This document shows positions 37,611-47,741 of a DNA stretch of 64,000 nt, piece by piece (positions within the stretch are counted from its first letter, which is position 1; every line of letters starts with the position of its first letter). The position numbers and the translations under genes are program-made. The notes beneath the pieces were generated by a model. It worked only from the letters and a program-made list of their open reading frames with translations. It was not told the DNA's origin and made no database searches. The stretch is from Drosophila pseudoobscura. Lineage: Eukaryota; Arthropoda; Insecta; Diptera; Drosophilidae. The stretch spans positions 19,487,501 to 19,551,500 of the forward strand of contig NC_046680.1 of NCBI RefSeq assembly GCF_009870125.1, read 5' to 3'.

Positions 37611-38763
37611 TTATCTGTCGGGGAACAACGACTCATAGCTGGGTGGCATATCCTTGGGCGTCATTGGCGGTGGTTGCTGCTGGGGATCCAGCTCACGTGG
37701 TCCAACATCATCGTATTCCGGAGCCGTTGGTAGCTCAATGGTGGGCACATCAGACTTTAAACGAGAAAATCATTTAACTGCGGCTCCATGATATGTTTGG
37801 AAAACACTCTACTCACCCGGACGCGTCGCTGGTTGAAGCGAGCGGCTGAGGCCTCGTGTGCCCGTTGCTGCACCGTGATGCAGTTCCAGTACTTCCAGCA
37901 AATCCACACGCAGAAGCCCACGCCGAGCATGGTGAAAATGAGCGACGTTATGGCCGAGATGGCCACATTAGCTGTGTCTATCTCCTCCGGCACGATGGCG
38001 TCGTGGAAACACGTACCTTCATCGCGGCACGGATACAAGCAGTTGGTGACGTTGTCACGCACAAAGTGCCGAGATATGCATGAGTACTGGTCGTTGGGAT
38101 TGCACAGGAAGTCGCCGTTAAACTGGCACTCGGAGTGGGCCGTCAGCACCATGCTCAGCTCCAACTGATCGCCTAGAATGTGCCGCGATCTGTCGATGAA
38201 GATGTGCACGTTCACTTCACGATCACGCTGATCGAAGATTAGACGCCCGGCCGGCCCGTTGATGGAGATATCATGGCATATACGCTCGCTGGGAGAGCGA
38301 TTGCCACTAGTAAACTGTATGTAGTCGATGCACTCTTTTGAGACTGGATCCCGCCGGAATTTGAGCCTGGTGATGATTGTGTAGATGCCGCGCGGCGGAC
38401 GGTCGCTGGTCACCACGCGGAACTGGCAATCGTATTTGATCTTGTTGGCCGAGTGGCCATGGGGCAGTGTGAGATTCCAAGTCTGTGCAACAATGGCTGC
38501 CGAATCGTCCTCGAAATCGAGCCTCACCGTGGGGTCGCCGCGAAAGGGTTTGGCGAGTGTGTAAATCAGTTTGTCCGAGCACAGGTTGTCCTGGAGGCGC
38601 ACTGAAAGGAATCCCAACTTCTTAGTCATGCTACTGAGCCATTAGGCTATGATAACTTACCGTTTTTGTAGCATAGGCCAGGAGCTGAGAGGAATATCAC
38701 CAGCACCAGTGCCTGTGCCAGAGACTGTTGGCAAAGCGTCGCAATAGAGTCTTTGCCCAACAT
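37611..38763 (-). CDS. Type I membrane protein with CUB-like ectodomain and C-terminal PPxY
   Basis: The exons are 38,763-38,661, 38,601-37,817 and 37,754-37,611, with consensus splice sites and agreeing phases, giving 343 residues. Residues 1-32 are a signal peptide (ALVLVIFLSAPGLC). About 40-190 reads as a CUB-like beta domain with conserved Cys, aromatic residues and NLT sequons. About 193-232 is a short Cys-rich LDLa-like stretch (C-NGDFLC-...-YSC-...-C-YPC-...-C). A membrane helix spans about 247-270 (AISAITSLIFTMLGVGFCVW). The cytoplasmic tail is Pro/Gln-rich with APEYDDVG and a final PPSYESLF motif close to the C-terminus. It probably acts at the cell surface, with the PPxY as a WW-domain ligand. 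Ignoring the last splice gives a shorter read-through ending in the intron at 37,757. I do not recognise the fly gene name. Confidence 0.85.
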
Positions 38764-40142
38764 GTTGGCACGTCCTGCGTGCTGTGTTGCTCTTTATTTT
38801 CTTTCCCCCTGTACCCAGCTAGAACTTCGCCAAGCGCGCACAACAAATAAACAACTAAATTTTTTTTGTTACCATGCTACCCTTGAGTTGCGTGAGATTA
38901 TTTTGCCGCGTCTATGTGAAGGTGGAAATTGCCAAGTCAAAGAATAGAAGATGTTGGCGCACTGTTTATAGATTTACATCAATTATTAGTGTTGTACGCG
39001 CTTGTTTTCTTTTTTTAAAAGAATTTGTAAATAAAAAAAACCAACTTAGCCCACTTAAGCCCCTTTATTTAATTAGCTAAACACCTTATGGGAATCGGTG
39101 ACAAATAGTGGTAATACATTTTTCTTGTAGATTACATCCTATTCTTCGTTTTTCTTAGAACAAATCGCGTGATATCTTTCACCAAAACTGTGCAAAAAAT
39201 CTTAAAGATTTATCATTTTCATTGAGTGTAATTAAAAACCCCCTGATCGACAATGGGTTAATCGTTGTTGGTCCATGATAAGAAATCATATTCCTCCATT
39301 TTTATATACGGTAAAATATTACTACCTTGGCTAAATCCTGAGCACTTAATTTTATCCAAATGATGAATTCTCTTCTTTATTGGATCTCTCATCAAATAAG
39401 GTTTAAGCCAAAAAGGTTAACAATAATTCCCAAAATATGTATTTTCCTTATATAGTAACTACACATGTGCAACATATTAACTACATTTTTATGTAATTAC
39501 CAAAGGCGACACCTAAGAGGGACATGTGAACGTTTCAAAAATGTTTGCCCGTATTTTTTCCATATAAGCCCCATGGAAGCGCCAGTGTGCCTTCGCCAGC
39601 CTTCGTTATCTACTTTCCGACATCTTTGAAAAAATTGAAATGTTGATGCCAAATAGATGAGATTAGAAATTTTATGTTGATCAAGAATTAGTATTCGATG
39701 TGGCCTGGGGCATTGATCTCAATGGCATTTCTACACGATTTCCACATTGGTGCATTGAACACCCTCTTGGGTGAGTCCATAACACGTGATAAAATATACT
39801 GAAAATTACTAGAAAATACTTTGAAAAGTATAAAATTCGACCCTCACTTAATAACTTAGCCCACTGATTCCTGACTGCTATGGCACCCGATTAAAATTTC
39901 TGTTTACCAATCGATTTGGGCCAGATGATTACGTCTATTCAATTTTTTTAATTCCGCTCCAAATAGACCGGATCGTGCTTTGTAATCTCCCCGTGAAATT
40001 ATGAGATACCCGGAAACATCGCGAGGCATAGCATCGTGATATGAATGATCGGCAGAGTGGCCGAAAAACTTCCATGTGTCGCAACCTTTTTCTAGTCAGC
40101 AACGAGTTTTCTGAATTAAACTTGTGATAATATAGTGGACCA
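38764..40142. other. Intergenic, divergent promoter region of the CUB/PPxY and carrier genes
   Basis: AT-rich sequence without a supported gene. It should contain the promoters of the minus-strand CUB/PPxY gene and of the first plus-strand carrier. A TAGTCAGCA word near 40,095 could be an initiator for the carrier. Confidence 0.45.
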
Positions 40143-41254
40143 ATGGCTACATCAGACTTCGTGTTGGGAGGCCTGGCCTCGGTGGGTGCCACGTTCTTCA
40201 CCAACCCCATTGAGGTGATTAAGACCCGTATCCAGCTGCAAGGAGAGCTGGCGGCCCGAGGCTCCTATGTGGAGCCCTACAAGGGCATTGTCCAGGCATT
40301 CGTGACGGTGGCAAAGAACGATGGCATGACCGGCTTGCAGAAGGGCTTGGCTCCGGCTCTGTTCTTCCAGTTCATCATAAATTCTTTCCGGTAAGATGGG
40401 AATAGCTTTCATTCAAGCATAAGCTGATTTCATCTGTGCCATTTTCCGCAACAGGTTAAGCATTTACTCATCGGCGGTAGAGAAGCGCTGGATGCACAAA
40501 AAGAATGGAGAGGTATCCTTCGGGCTCGGCCTGATGTGGGGAGCAATCGGAGGAGTTGTGGGCTCATACTGCTCCAGTCCGTTCTTCTTGGTAAGACCCT
40601 GGCAGACTGTTACATAAATCATGATACACAAACAGCTTATTGTTGCGGAGCCTCGTGCCCATAATAATAAGAGAGATAAGATAAGAGAGAACGCCAACTG
40701 ATAGCGATCATCTTCCATTAAAGGTCAAGACTCAGCAACAATCGCAGGCTGCCAAACAAATTGCCGTCGGCTATCAGCATACACACACCTCCATGACCAA
40801 TGCCTTAAGGCAGATCTACGCCAAGAATGGGATCCCCGGACTGTGGCGCGGATCAGTTGCCGCCCTGCCCAGGGCCGCCATGGGATCCGGGGCCCAGATA
40901 GCTACCTTCGGCAAGACCAAAGCATTGCTCATCGAGTACGACCTTGTCACCCAGCCCACGATCAACTCCTTCTGCGCGGGATTGATAGCCGGCTCGATCA
41001 TGTCGGTTGCCATCACGCCGCCGGATGTGATCACAACGCGTCTGTACAACCAGGGCGTAGATGTCCAGGGCCGTGGGCTGCTGTACAAGGGCTGGCTGGA
41101 CTGCGTGGTGAAGATCTTGCGCTCCGAGGGCGTACACGGTATGTACAAGGGCTTCTGGGCCAACTATCTGCGGATCGCCCCGCACTCCACTCTCGTGCTA
41201 CTCTTCTTTGACGAACTGATCGCCCTGCGCGAGAAGTATGACCTGCACTACTGA
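40143..41254 (+). CDS. CG8323: Mitochondrial carrier, SLC25A34/35 type (tandem copy 1)
   Basis: The exons are 40,143-40,390, 40,455-40,590 and 40,724-41,254 with consensus borders, giving 304 residues, the usual carrier size. Three repeats of about 100 residues are visible. Their signature motifs are PIEVIKTR (22-29), PFFLVKTQ (125-132) and PPDVITTR (227-234); the third has Thr where most carriers have Lys, a difference also found in copy 2. Family knowledge places such proteins in the inner mitochondrial membrane. SLC25A34/35 substrates are poorly defined (dicarboxylate or oxaloacetate-like). The symbol is the D. melanogaster gene I recall as closest, in a three-gene cluster with CG18324 and CG18327, and is not verified. 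Copy 2 follows 424 bp downstream with the same intron positions. A poly(A) signal lies at 41,457. Confidence 0.9.
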
Positions 41255-41456
41255 CTCAATCAGTAGGGTTGTCCTGATTGTCTACTTTAAGTACAAATTT
41301 GTTCAATTGTTTGAGATTTTTTGTTTGCCTTAGTTCGTAGCGACCAGAGCTCCCAGTTCCAATCTCCTATGCTTAGCGTAGCCCAAAGAACTTTAAATGT
41401 GCCTTCAGTAAGCTAAACCTGTACCTTTATTTATTAATTGTGCAATACTTTTGGTT

Positions 41457-41462
41457 AATAAA
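41457..41462 (+). terminator. Poly(A) signal of carrier copy 1
   Basis: AATAAA 200 bases past the stop codon. The same site is deleted in the dead copy at 30.8-31.1 kb. Confidence 0.6.
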
Positions 41463-41532
41463 CCGGTTCATTTGTTATATTTGAAATGTTTTTTTTTTAA
41501 ATTTCCGTACAACCCATCTGCCCTATCTCCAT

Positions 41533-41674
41533 ACCAAGCAGCTTTTATCTGTCTCTGCAAATACCACGATAACGATATCACGCCCATCAAAATAGCTCTC
41601 ATCGAAAAATACACGTTACTCTCAAATAGTATTCCCCCGTGCGGGAAAGAGCACGGTCCCGATCAATCTAACGT
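41533..41674 (+). promoter_or_regulatory. Upstream region of carrier copy 2 (duplicated block, copy 1)
   Basis: The 140 bases before the start of carrier copy 2 recur downstream of that gene at 42,991-43,113, so this block is part of the tandem duplication unit. It includes conserved GCGATATCACG-like and CTCAAATAGTATTCCC words. It is a likely promoter region by position and conservation. Confidence 0.45.
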
Positions 41675-41680
41675 TTTATG

Positions 41681-42778
41681 ATGGCTACATTTACATCGGA
41701 TTTCGTGTTGGGGGGAGTGGCCGCCATGGGAGCTGGATTAGTCACCAACCCCGTGGAGGTGATCAAAATTCGCATGCAGCTCCAGGGAGAATTGGCGGCG
41801 CGCGGCTCTCACGCCCAGCCCTACAAGAATGTCCTGCAGGCATTCGTCGCGGTGGCCAAGAATGACGGAATTCTCGGCTTACAGAAGGGACTGGCACCGG
41901 CGCTATGCTTCCAGTTCATCATAAATTCCATCAGGTAAACAGACGCCATTAAATATCGCACTCCATAATATAGCCTATCTTCTTCTTCATTGACAGATTG
42001 AGCACTTACACTCGCGCCGTGGAGAAGGGTTGGGTCCATAACAAGAAAGGCGAGATCTCGTTTCTACGGGGCATGTTCTGGGGCGCATTGGGCGGCGTTG
42101 TAGGCTCTTACTGCGCCAGCCCTTTCTTCCTGGTAAGCAATTATGTAAATCAAATCGCTTTCGGACAGACATCTGAGATGTCTGCTTTGGCAGACGATTA
42201 GCAAGATAAGATTAGCTGCTGATAAGAAATTTCACATGCTGTTTTAGATCAAGACACAGCTTCAGGCGCAGGCGGCCAAGCAAATCGCAGTTGGTTATCA
42301 GCATTCACACACTTCAATGACCAATGCGATAAGACAGATATACCGGAAGAGCGGATTTTTTGGGCTGTGGCGCGGCTCCATGGCCTCCGTGATCAGGACC
42401 ACAGTCGCCTCCAGTGTTCAGATCAGCACATTTGGCAAGGCCAAGTCCCTGCTCAAGGACAACGACATTATCACACAGCCCACGTGCCTCTCCTTCTTCT
42501 CTGGTCTGGCTGCCGGATCGTTTGTTTCGGTGGCGGTCACACCGTTTGACGTGATTACCACCCGCCTCTACAACCAGGGGGTCGATTCCCATGGTCGGGG
42601 TCTCTACTACAAGGGCTGGTTGGACTGTGTTGCCAAGATTCTGCGATCGGAGGGTGTCTACGGCGTATATAAAGGATTCTGGCCCATTTATCTGCGCATG
42701 GCACCGTACTCTACTTTAGTCCTACTATTCTTTGAAGAACTGATCGCCGTGCGCGAGAAGTATGACTTGCATTACTGA
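41681..42778 (+). CDS. Mitochondrial carrier, SLC25A34/35 type (tandem copy 2)
   Basis: The exons are 41,681-41,934, 41,997-42,132 and 42,248-42,778, giving 306 residues. Intron positions match copy 1 exactly. Two ATGs occur in a row; I chose the second (41,681) because it has A at -3 and G at +4 and matches the start of copy 1, while the first (41,678) would add one Met. Carrier motifs are PVEVIKIR, PFFLIKTQ (the Leu/Ile junction falls at intron 2) and PFDVITTR, the last again with Thr for Lys. The product should be an inner mitochondrial membrane transporter of poorly defined substrate. It resembles D. melanogaster CG18324/CG18327 as I recall them. The two copies are clearly diverged, so the duplication is not recent. 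Confidence 0.9.
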
Positions 42779-42990
42779 CAGGCAGTGTGGTGGTCTACTT
42801 TAAGTGAACTGTTGCTCACTTGTTTAAAATCCTAGAACCGATCTGCGATTGTTAGCGTAGCCCCAAAAACTTTAAGCGTGATTTCAGTAAACTAACCTTG
42901 TTCTTTTTTTATAAATATTTAAATGAACATTTCACTTGTTAAATTCTAATTGTTTTTATAATTTTAATGCTTTCCCGTGCCTCTGCTCTC

Positions 42991-43113
42991 CCTCCATAAC
43001 AAGCAGCTTTTGTCTGTCTCTGCGACTACCACTATAGCGATATCACGACAATCGAAATAGTTTCTCATCGAAAAATAAACGTTACTCTCAAATAGTATTC
43101 CCGGTCAATCGAA
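42991..43113 (+). repeat. Relic promoter of a lost third carrier copy (duplicated block, copy 2)
   Basis: This block repeats 41,533-41,674 with about 80-85% identity by eye, except for a 20-base gap near the end, and stops where the carrier coding sequence would begin. No carrier coding sequence follows. The duplication unit (gene, 3' UTR and next promoter) must once have continued to the right. Confidence 0.7.
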
Positions 43114-43154
43114 CGTGGCCGAGTGGAGCTGCAACAGTCACGGTGTCGCGATGA

Positions 43155-43352
43155 TCAAGAATGACGAGGGACTCGCATCGGGGATACGATTCTGTGTGGG
43201 TGGAATAGGACTCGGTCTGTCTCGTAGACGCCTCGGTAATGCTTGAAGAGGACTCCGTCTGGCGGGGGGAAATCGGATACCACTCGGTAGCGTACATATG
43301 CAAGTTCCCAGCGATTGATTAGGCGGCGTATGAAAGCGGGAGTTGCTGACAT
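43155..43352 (-). CDS. Possible small ORF, 65 codons, unknown
   Basis: The ATG at 43,352 opens a frame ending in TGA at 43,155, with Arg/Tyr-rich content and Drosophila-like codon use (many C-ending codons). All three minus-strand frames are open over most of this span, so the true frame, if any, is unclear. The sequence has an internal GAC/CGAG-type periodicity that could keep several frames open without selection. No family recognised. Confidence 0.2.
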   Translation of the reverse strand: MSATPAFIRRLINRWELAYVRYRVVSDFPPPDGVLFKHYRGVYETDRVLFHPHRIVSPMRVPRHS

Positions 43353-43590
43353 TATTCCCTGGCATTATACAGGCTGAAAATATTCTACAGGCTGAATGTA
43401 CAATGTATATTCATGTTTTCAAAGCATATATGTAGATTCTTCTGTGAATTGGAAATTTTTATCCACGGAGCGTAATGTTGCGTAGTGTTCTTCGTTGCCT
43501 GGAATATATCTTTAAAATTTTCTTTTCTAAATTTCCTCACATAAATTTTGGACAGCAACACATCGTTATTTTATGTTAAGTACATTCCAG

Positions 43591-43731
43591 ACATTCCACG
43601 CATGTTCGGTGCACCACGATGATACGGCTGAGTCGGTGCACATGGAGAATATTGGTGTTGAGCTGCAGCACGAGGATTATATGAACGAGACGGAACAGGA
43701 GGATGAGAAGGATTCGCTCATTTGTGAATAA
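43591..43731 (+). pseudogene. Coding-like acidic tail, possible terminal exon remnant
   Basis: An open frame of 46 codons follows an acceptor-like TACATTCCAG and ends in TAA. It is acidic (for example NETEQEDEKDSLICE), and an AATAAA overlaps the stop codon (43,727-43,732). There is no suitable upstream exon or start codon in view, so it is either a scrap of a gene or chance. Confidence 0.2.
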
Positions 43732-43794
43732 AGAGTAAAATTAAAAAACTTCCATATAATAACTTTATTTTAACTCAATTCTCAAGCCTCGATT

Positions 43795-44052
43795 ATGGAA
43801 CAAATCGTGGACCCTGCCAGTCCTGACACTCCAAATGCAGACAATCCGATAATACCGCCTTCCCCGGAGACTTCAAAAAATGTCCATAAGTGCAAATTCT
43901 GCAACAAAGTCATTGCAAAGGCAAGCTCTTTAGCAAACCACATAATGACGTACCACTATAATTACATAAAATCCATACTAGCCAGGGGCTCGACAACTAT
44001 GAATCGTATTAATTCAGTCTTCAAAAAGAAGAAACAACTTAGTCTGTTATAA
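43795..44052 (+). CDS. Small protein with one BED/C2H2-type zinc finger
   Basis: The ORF has 85 codons with an ATG start. After a Pro/Asp-rich N-terminus (residues 1-30), residues 35-56 carry C-x2-C-x12-H-x4-H (CKFCNKVIAKASSLANHIMTYH in part), a zinc-binding pattern like BED or C2H2 fingers. The C-terminus is basic (VFKKKKQ). BED fingers occur in hAT-type transposases and in host DNA-binding proteins derived from them. A hAT element sits 2.5 kb away, but on the other strand, so a direct link is not shown. The ORF ends in an AT-rich tandem repeat. It could be a free-standing gene, an exon, or a transposase scrap. Confidence 0.4.
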   Translation: MEQIVDPASPDTPNADNPIIPPSPETSKNVHKCKFCNKVIAKASSLANHIMTYHYNYIKSILARGSTTMNRINSVFKKKKQLSLL

Positions 44053-44085
44053 TATTGTTATAATATAATATTGTTATAATATTGA
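44048..44085. repeat. TTATAATATTG-type short tandem repeat
   Basis: Three imperfect copies of an AT-rich unit at the 3' end of the zinc-finger ORF. Confidence 0.8.
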
Positions 44086-44093
44086 GTAGTACC

Positions 44094-44192
44094 TAAATGA
44101 CTCTCGCTGGCATGTGGGAAGAGCACAAGAATCTTGGCTGCTTGGCCGGAGCACAGACAGATCAGGGAGAGCACGATCACCTTAGTTTACAT
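44094..44192 (-). pseudogene. N-terminal scrap of a UDP-glycosyltransferase (UGT)
   Basis: On the minus strand from an ATG at 44,192 the frame is ATG-TAA, followed by about 28 codons that look like an insect UGT N-terminus: a signal peptide (VIVLSLICLCSGQA) and then AKILVLFPHASESH, the start of the first UGT beta strand and loop. The second codon is a stop (TAA where AAA would give Lys). The similarity ends after the ESH motif, and no more UGT sequence is seen in the next kilobase. UGTs are ER membrane enzymes that conjugate sugars to lipophilic compounds. This piece is non-functional. Confidence 0.5.
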
Positions 44193-45557
44193 TTCCTGTG
44201 GGTACATTTTTTATACACATACATTTTCTGACTCAACCTCCTATTGGTACACATCATCATTGAACGAAAGATGATCAAACATTTGTTATCAGTTGAGCGG
44301 ATTGATTGATCCCTCAATGAACTTTTGTTCTCGCATTACCCACCATTTTAAGATGTTTCAACCTCTATTGAAACTATAGCTAAATCCAGCCGAATCCCAA
44401 CTGCAATTTCCCTGCCAAGTTCTTCCGGTTCTATCCAGATTGATACCCAGTTCCTACGCAAACTGAAATTATCTCTATGCGCTTTGACTCCACACAAACA
44501 AAAACTGATTGTGCTCAAAAAAATAATCTTAGAAGTGCGTCCAGAATTTATGTGGCTATAGAGGAAACATACATACATATGTGGCACATGAGACGACTGC
44601 CACCAGACACCAACACATGTGTACGTTCAGGAACACATATGTATGTAGATTCCTATATTGCTTTCATTAATATATACAAATTGAATATGGGAACGAATGG
44701 GGTGGAATACAATTGCAATAACAGAGGCAGATACTCATATAGAAGAGGCATACGATTCCTTCAAGTTGAGCGATATGAGATCGACTCTCGAGTCGTTTGT
44801 TTCTCGCTAAAATGAAGACCCCGAACAAACATACATACATATGAGCATGTGCTATGTACATTTGAATTGTCTGGGAACTCGATTGCTGGCTGCCTTGAAA
44901 AATGCAACTTCAACAAAAAATGTGCATTACAGACCCTATTTCATTATAATTATTGGCCGGCAACTTCCCTAAAATGTGGCCTTGCACCTGTTTCAATCAA
45001 TTTAAATTGAAACATTTTTACATACAGCTGTTTGCTCTTTTAATTGTCGCATATGTGCAAATCACAAAAATGTGACAGAAGTTTGTTTACCAGCAAAAAG
45101 AGGCACAGCGCAAGCCAGAAGTCAAATAAATTTAGCAAGCAATGGAAAAAACTGGTTTTTGTTCCAGTTAAGGGAAGCAGAAGTTACCAAAAGAAAGAGG
45201 CGACCCACCGATTCTGGGGCGGGTGATGGAACAAGTGCCAAACCGGTTCAATGAACCTGAACATAGCCATGAGTGTATGTAGATGGATGGATACACACAC
45301 AAAAGAGTTGAACATTGCTGATGCTTCCTCTTTTATCACAAAAAATTTTCTTTATTATATGAATGCCATTTCTTTACGTAGAACTGTTGAATAGTTGTTG
45401 AGCGTTTTTGCTTACGGAACAAGAAAAAACTACACTACAATTTTGGAAAAAACTCGTAAATGGTAAATGCAGCTTCCTGGACATTGAAGAGTTTCAGTGA
45501 GAAAAATCGATGGTTGCACAATTATGATATTTACTTATGTAGTTCAAGTTGATTAAA
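44193..45557. other. Intergenic, no feature seen
   Basis: AT-rich sequence with TACATACATATGTATG-like low-complexity stretches and short chance ORFs. It is the 3' flank of the cyclophilin gene. Confidence 0.5.
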
Positions 45558-45563
45558 TTTATT
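45558..45563 (-). terminator. Poly(A) signal of the cyclophilin gene
   Basis: AATAAA on the minus strand, about 27 bases past the stop codon. Confidence 0.6.
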
Positions 45564-45589
45564 ATGGGATGATTAAAATCTGCCATTTC

Positions 45590-46553
45590 TTAGTCGGTGG
45601 CATCAGTCTTGGCAACGGAGAAAGCCTCGGCCACGGGGATGCTGCCGCTGTTGGCAATGACCACATCCTTGACGGGACGGTCGCGGGCATCGGTGGCACC
45701 GTTCTCAATCTTGCGCACTACATTCATGCCGGACAGGATCTTGCCAAAGACAACATGACGTCCGTCCAGCCAGCTGGTCTGCTTGGTGGTGATGAAGAAC
45801 TGGGAGCCGTTGGTGTCCTTGCCAGCGTTGGCCATGCTCAACCAGCCGGCGCCATAGTGCTTCAGCTTGAAGTTCTCATCTTCGAAACGCTCGCCGTAGA
45901 TGGAGCGTCCGCCGGTTCCGTCACCCTTGGTGAAGTCGCCGCCCTGAATCATAAAGTCCTTGATGATGCGGTGGAACTTGCTTCCCTTGTAGCTGTGTGG
46001 GTGCAAAACACAGACATTGTTGTCTCATTAAGGCAGATAAACAATTTAGTTCGTAGAGATTTTCTTTGTCAACTGATTGACGTCTGAAACGCCACGTAAT
46101 TGCTAAACTGACTTTCCTACGGCTAACCTATAAATGTGTGTGCTAGTGTGCGTGTACCGTTAATCAAGCACATCTCAAGAACTCACCCCTCGCCCTGTGG
46201 CTTCTCCGCCAGCTCCTTGAAGTTCTTCACGGTCTTCTCCACAGTTTTGCCGAACAAGCCAATCTCAATACGACCAGCGGGCTCACCGCCAATGGTGATG
46301 TCAAAGAAAACCTACGCAAACACAATATATACATTATTAAAAAGCAACAAAATCGCGTTTGATTTATTGCCTGACGCGTGTATGTATGTATGGGGGGTGC
46401 AAGCGATGCTAGTGACGCGGTTTTCAAGTTCTCTTATGTTTATGTGTGCAGCACAATTCTTACCTTTTCGGTCACTTTGGGCCCTTTGCTATCATCAGCA
46501 ACCACAATGCCGGCCACTAGGGCCACCAAAAACACGGACAGCACGAACTTCAT
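45590..46553 (-). CDS. CG2852: ER peptidyl-prolyl cis-trans isomerase (cyclophilin B type)
   Basis: The exons are 46,553-46,464, 46,311-46,187 and 45,992-45,590 with consensus borders, giving 205 residues. Residues 1-19 are a signal peptide ([17 protein letters not shown]). The cyclophilin fold follows (about 30-190) with the catalytic and cyclosporin-binding residues in place: R80, F85, M86, Q88 in [16 protein letters not shown]126, F138 in QFFITT, W146 and H151. It catalyses proline cis-trans isomerisation in secretory proteins. The C-terminus lacks KDEL and ends in an acidic VAKTDATD-like tail, as I recall for the fly PPIB orthologue. The start codon is only about 50 bp from the end of a hAT element, and the apparent promoter lies beyond that element at about 47.75 kb. 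Confidence 0.95.
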
Positions 46554-46594
46554 GGTTCAAAAAATTTTCAACGAATGATATGAATTTTTTATTT

Positions 46595-46602
46595 GTCGAC
46601 AG
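46595..46602. repeat. 8-bp target site duplication, left copy
   Basis: GTCGACAG directly abuts the left end of the hAT element and recurs at 47,734-47,741. Confidence 0.75.
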
Positions 46603-47733
46603 CAGTGTTGTCAGATTTTGAGTGATTTTAAGCTAGATTTCACACAAGCTAAAACAAGCTAAAAATTGTATAAAAACAGGCAAAAAAATAGGCTGAAAAT
46701 AAAAAAAAACACATAGATATACACATTTCTAATTGTGTTATAATTTTATCCAACTCGCTATTACTCGAATCGGTATATTTATCGCTGGAACGTATTAAAT
46801 TTAAATATTTCTCCGGTAATTGGTAGTTGGGGCAACATTTGTCATGACGGCGCAATCCATATCTGTAAAATTCAAAAGAATTATAGTCGTATTCATCAGA
46901 CAATTAAATATTACTAAAACAAACCTTATATTTAATATTGAGTTTAAGTATTTAACAGTCATTTTGTTACTAAGCTTGGTCTTAACGATATTTATTTGAC
47001 TGATTACACGTTCAATGGCAGCATGTGACCACGGTAGACTTAAAATTTCAATGGCAGATAAAGCGATTTCTTCAAGAGGATTGTTTTTGCCAGCATCTTT
47101 ATAAGTCAGTACTTCTGACCAAAGCTTTATAGTGTCATCTGTACTTTGCCAAGGGACTACGTGAATTTTGCCATATTGGGCAAGAATTGCATCTATATTG
47201 CTATAGTTGAAGTTTTCCAATATGGAAATGAGATCATTAGGATTTTTATTATGTTCGAGTACATTTTCTGCTGCAAAAACTTGCAGTTTTTCCAATGTCT
47301 CAAAATTATCTGGAAGTCTGAAATTAAACAGCAGATTATTATTTATTTTTAATATCAAATCCTATTGAAGCTTACCTTTCTCTGAGTTGGATAATAAGCT
47401 CCTTTATAAAATCCTTGCACCTCAATTTTACAAAATTACACATTTCACACGATCGCCAAGTTTCTGTGTAGTAGTGACCGAAACTTTTCAACGAAAATAT
47501 ACAATATAAATGAATTCTAAAATACCATGATACACCAAAATATGTACAGCAAATATACTTTTTGTTCGATTTGCCTAAAAATATATGTAGGATATAAAAA
47601 GGAAAACATAAACAGAGTGAAATTAAAAAAGGCTAGATTTAAGGCTATAAGCATTTTCATAATTTTTCAAGCTTTTTCCGTTTTCAAATAAGCTAGATCT
47701 AGCCTTAAATAGGCCAAAATGGCAGCACTGCTG
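46603..47733 (-). mobile_element. hAT-superfamily DNA transposon, internally deleted
   Basis: The left end begins CAGTGTTGTCA and the right end, read inward, CAGCAGTGCTGCCA. These are imperfect terminal inverted repeats with the hAT-typical CAGTG(T/C)TG core; the right end has an extra CAG. Both sides are flanked by the same 8 bases (GTCGACAG), and 8-bp target duplications are diagnostic of hAT elements. Sub-terminal GCTAGAT/AAGCT words also recur near both ends in inverted orientation. The 1.13-kb body holds only the 3' exons of a transposase on the minus strand, so the element cannot move by itself. It sits about 50 bp upstream of the cyclophilin start codon. Confidence 0.8.
46649..47443 (-). 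pseudogene. C-terminal part of a hAT transposase (hATC dimerisation domain)
   Basis: Three joined segments stay in frame: 47,443-47,376, 47,317-46,924 and 46,862-46,649, with GT..AG introns of 58 and 61 nt. The product has the hATC dimerisation signature: a NPLEEIALSAIEILSLPWSH region, AAIERVISQINIVKTKL, and a terminal IRYGLRRHDKCCPNY block. The N-terminal BED finger and the RNase-H-like catalytic core are missing, because the element ends soon after 47,443. The part that is left is intact, with no stops. That could mean recent deletion or retention as a host-expressed domain; I favour a truncated relic. Confidence 0.75.
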
Positions 47734-47741
47734 GTCGACAG
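47734..47741. repeat. 8-bp target site duplication, right copy
   Basis: GTCGACAG, identical to 46,595-46,602. Confidence 0.75.
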
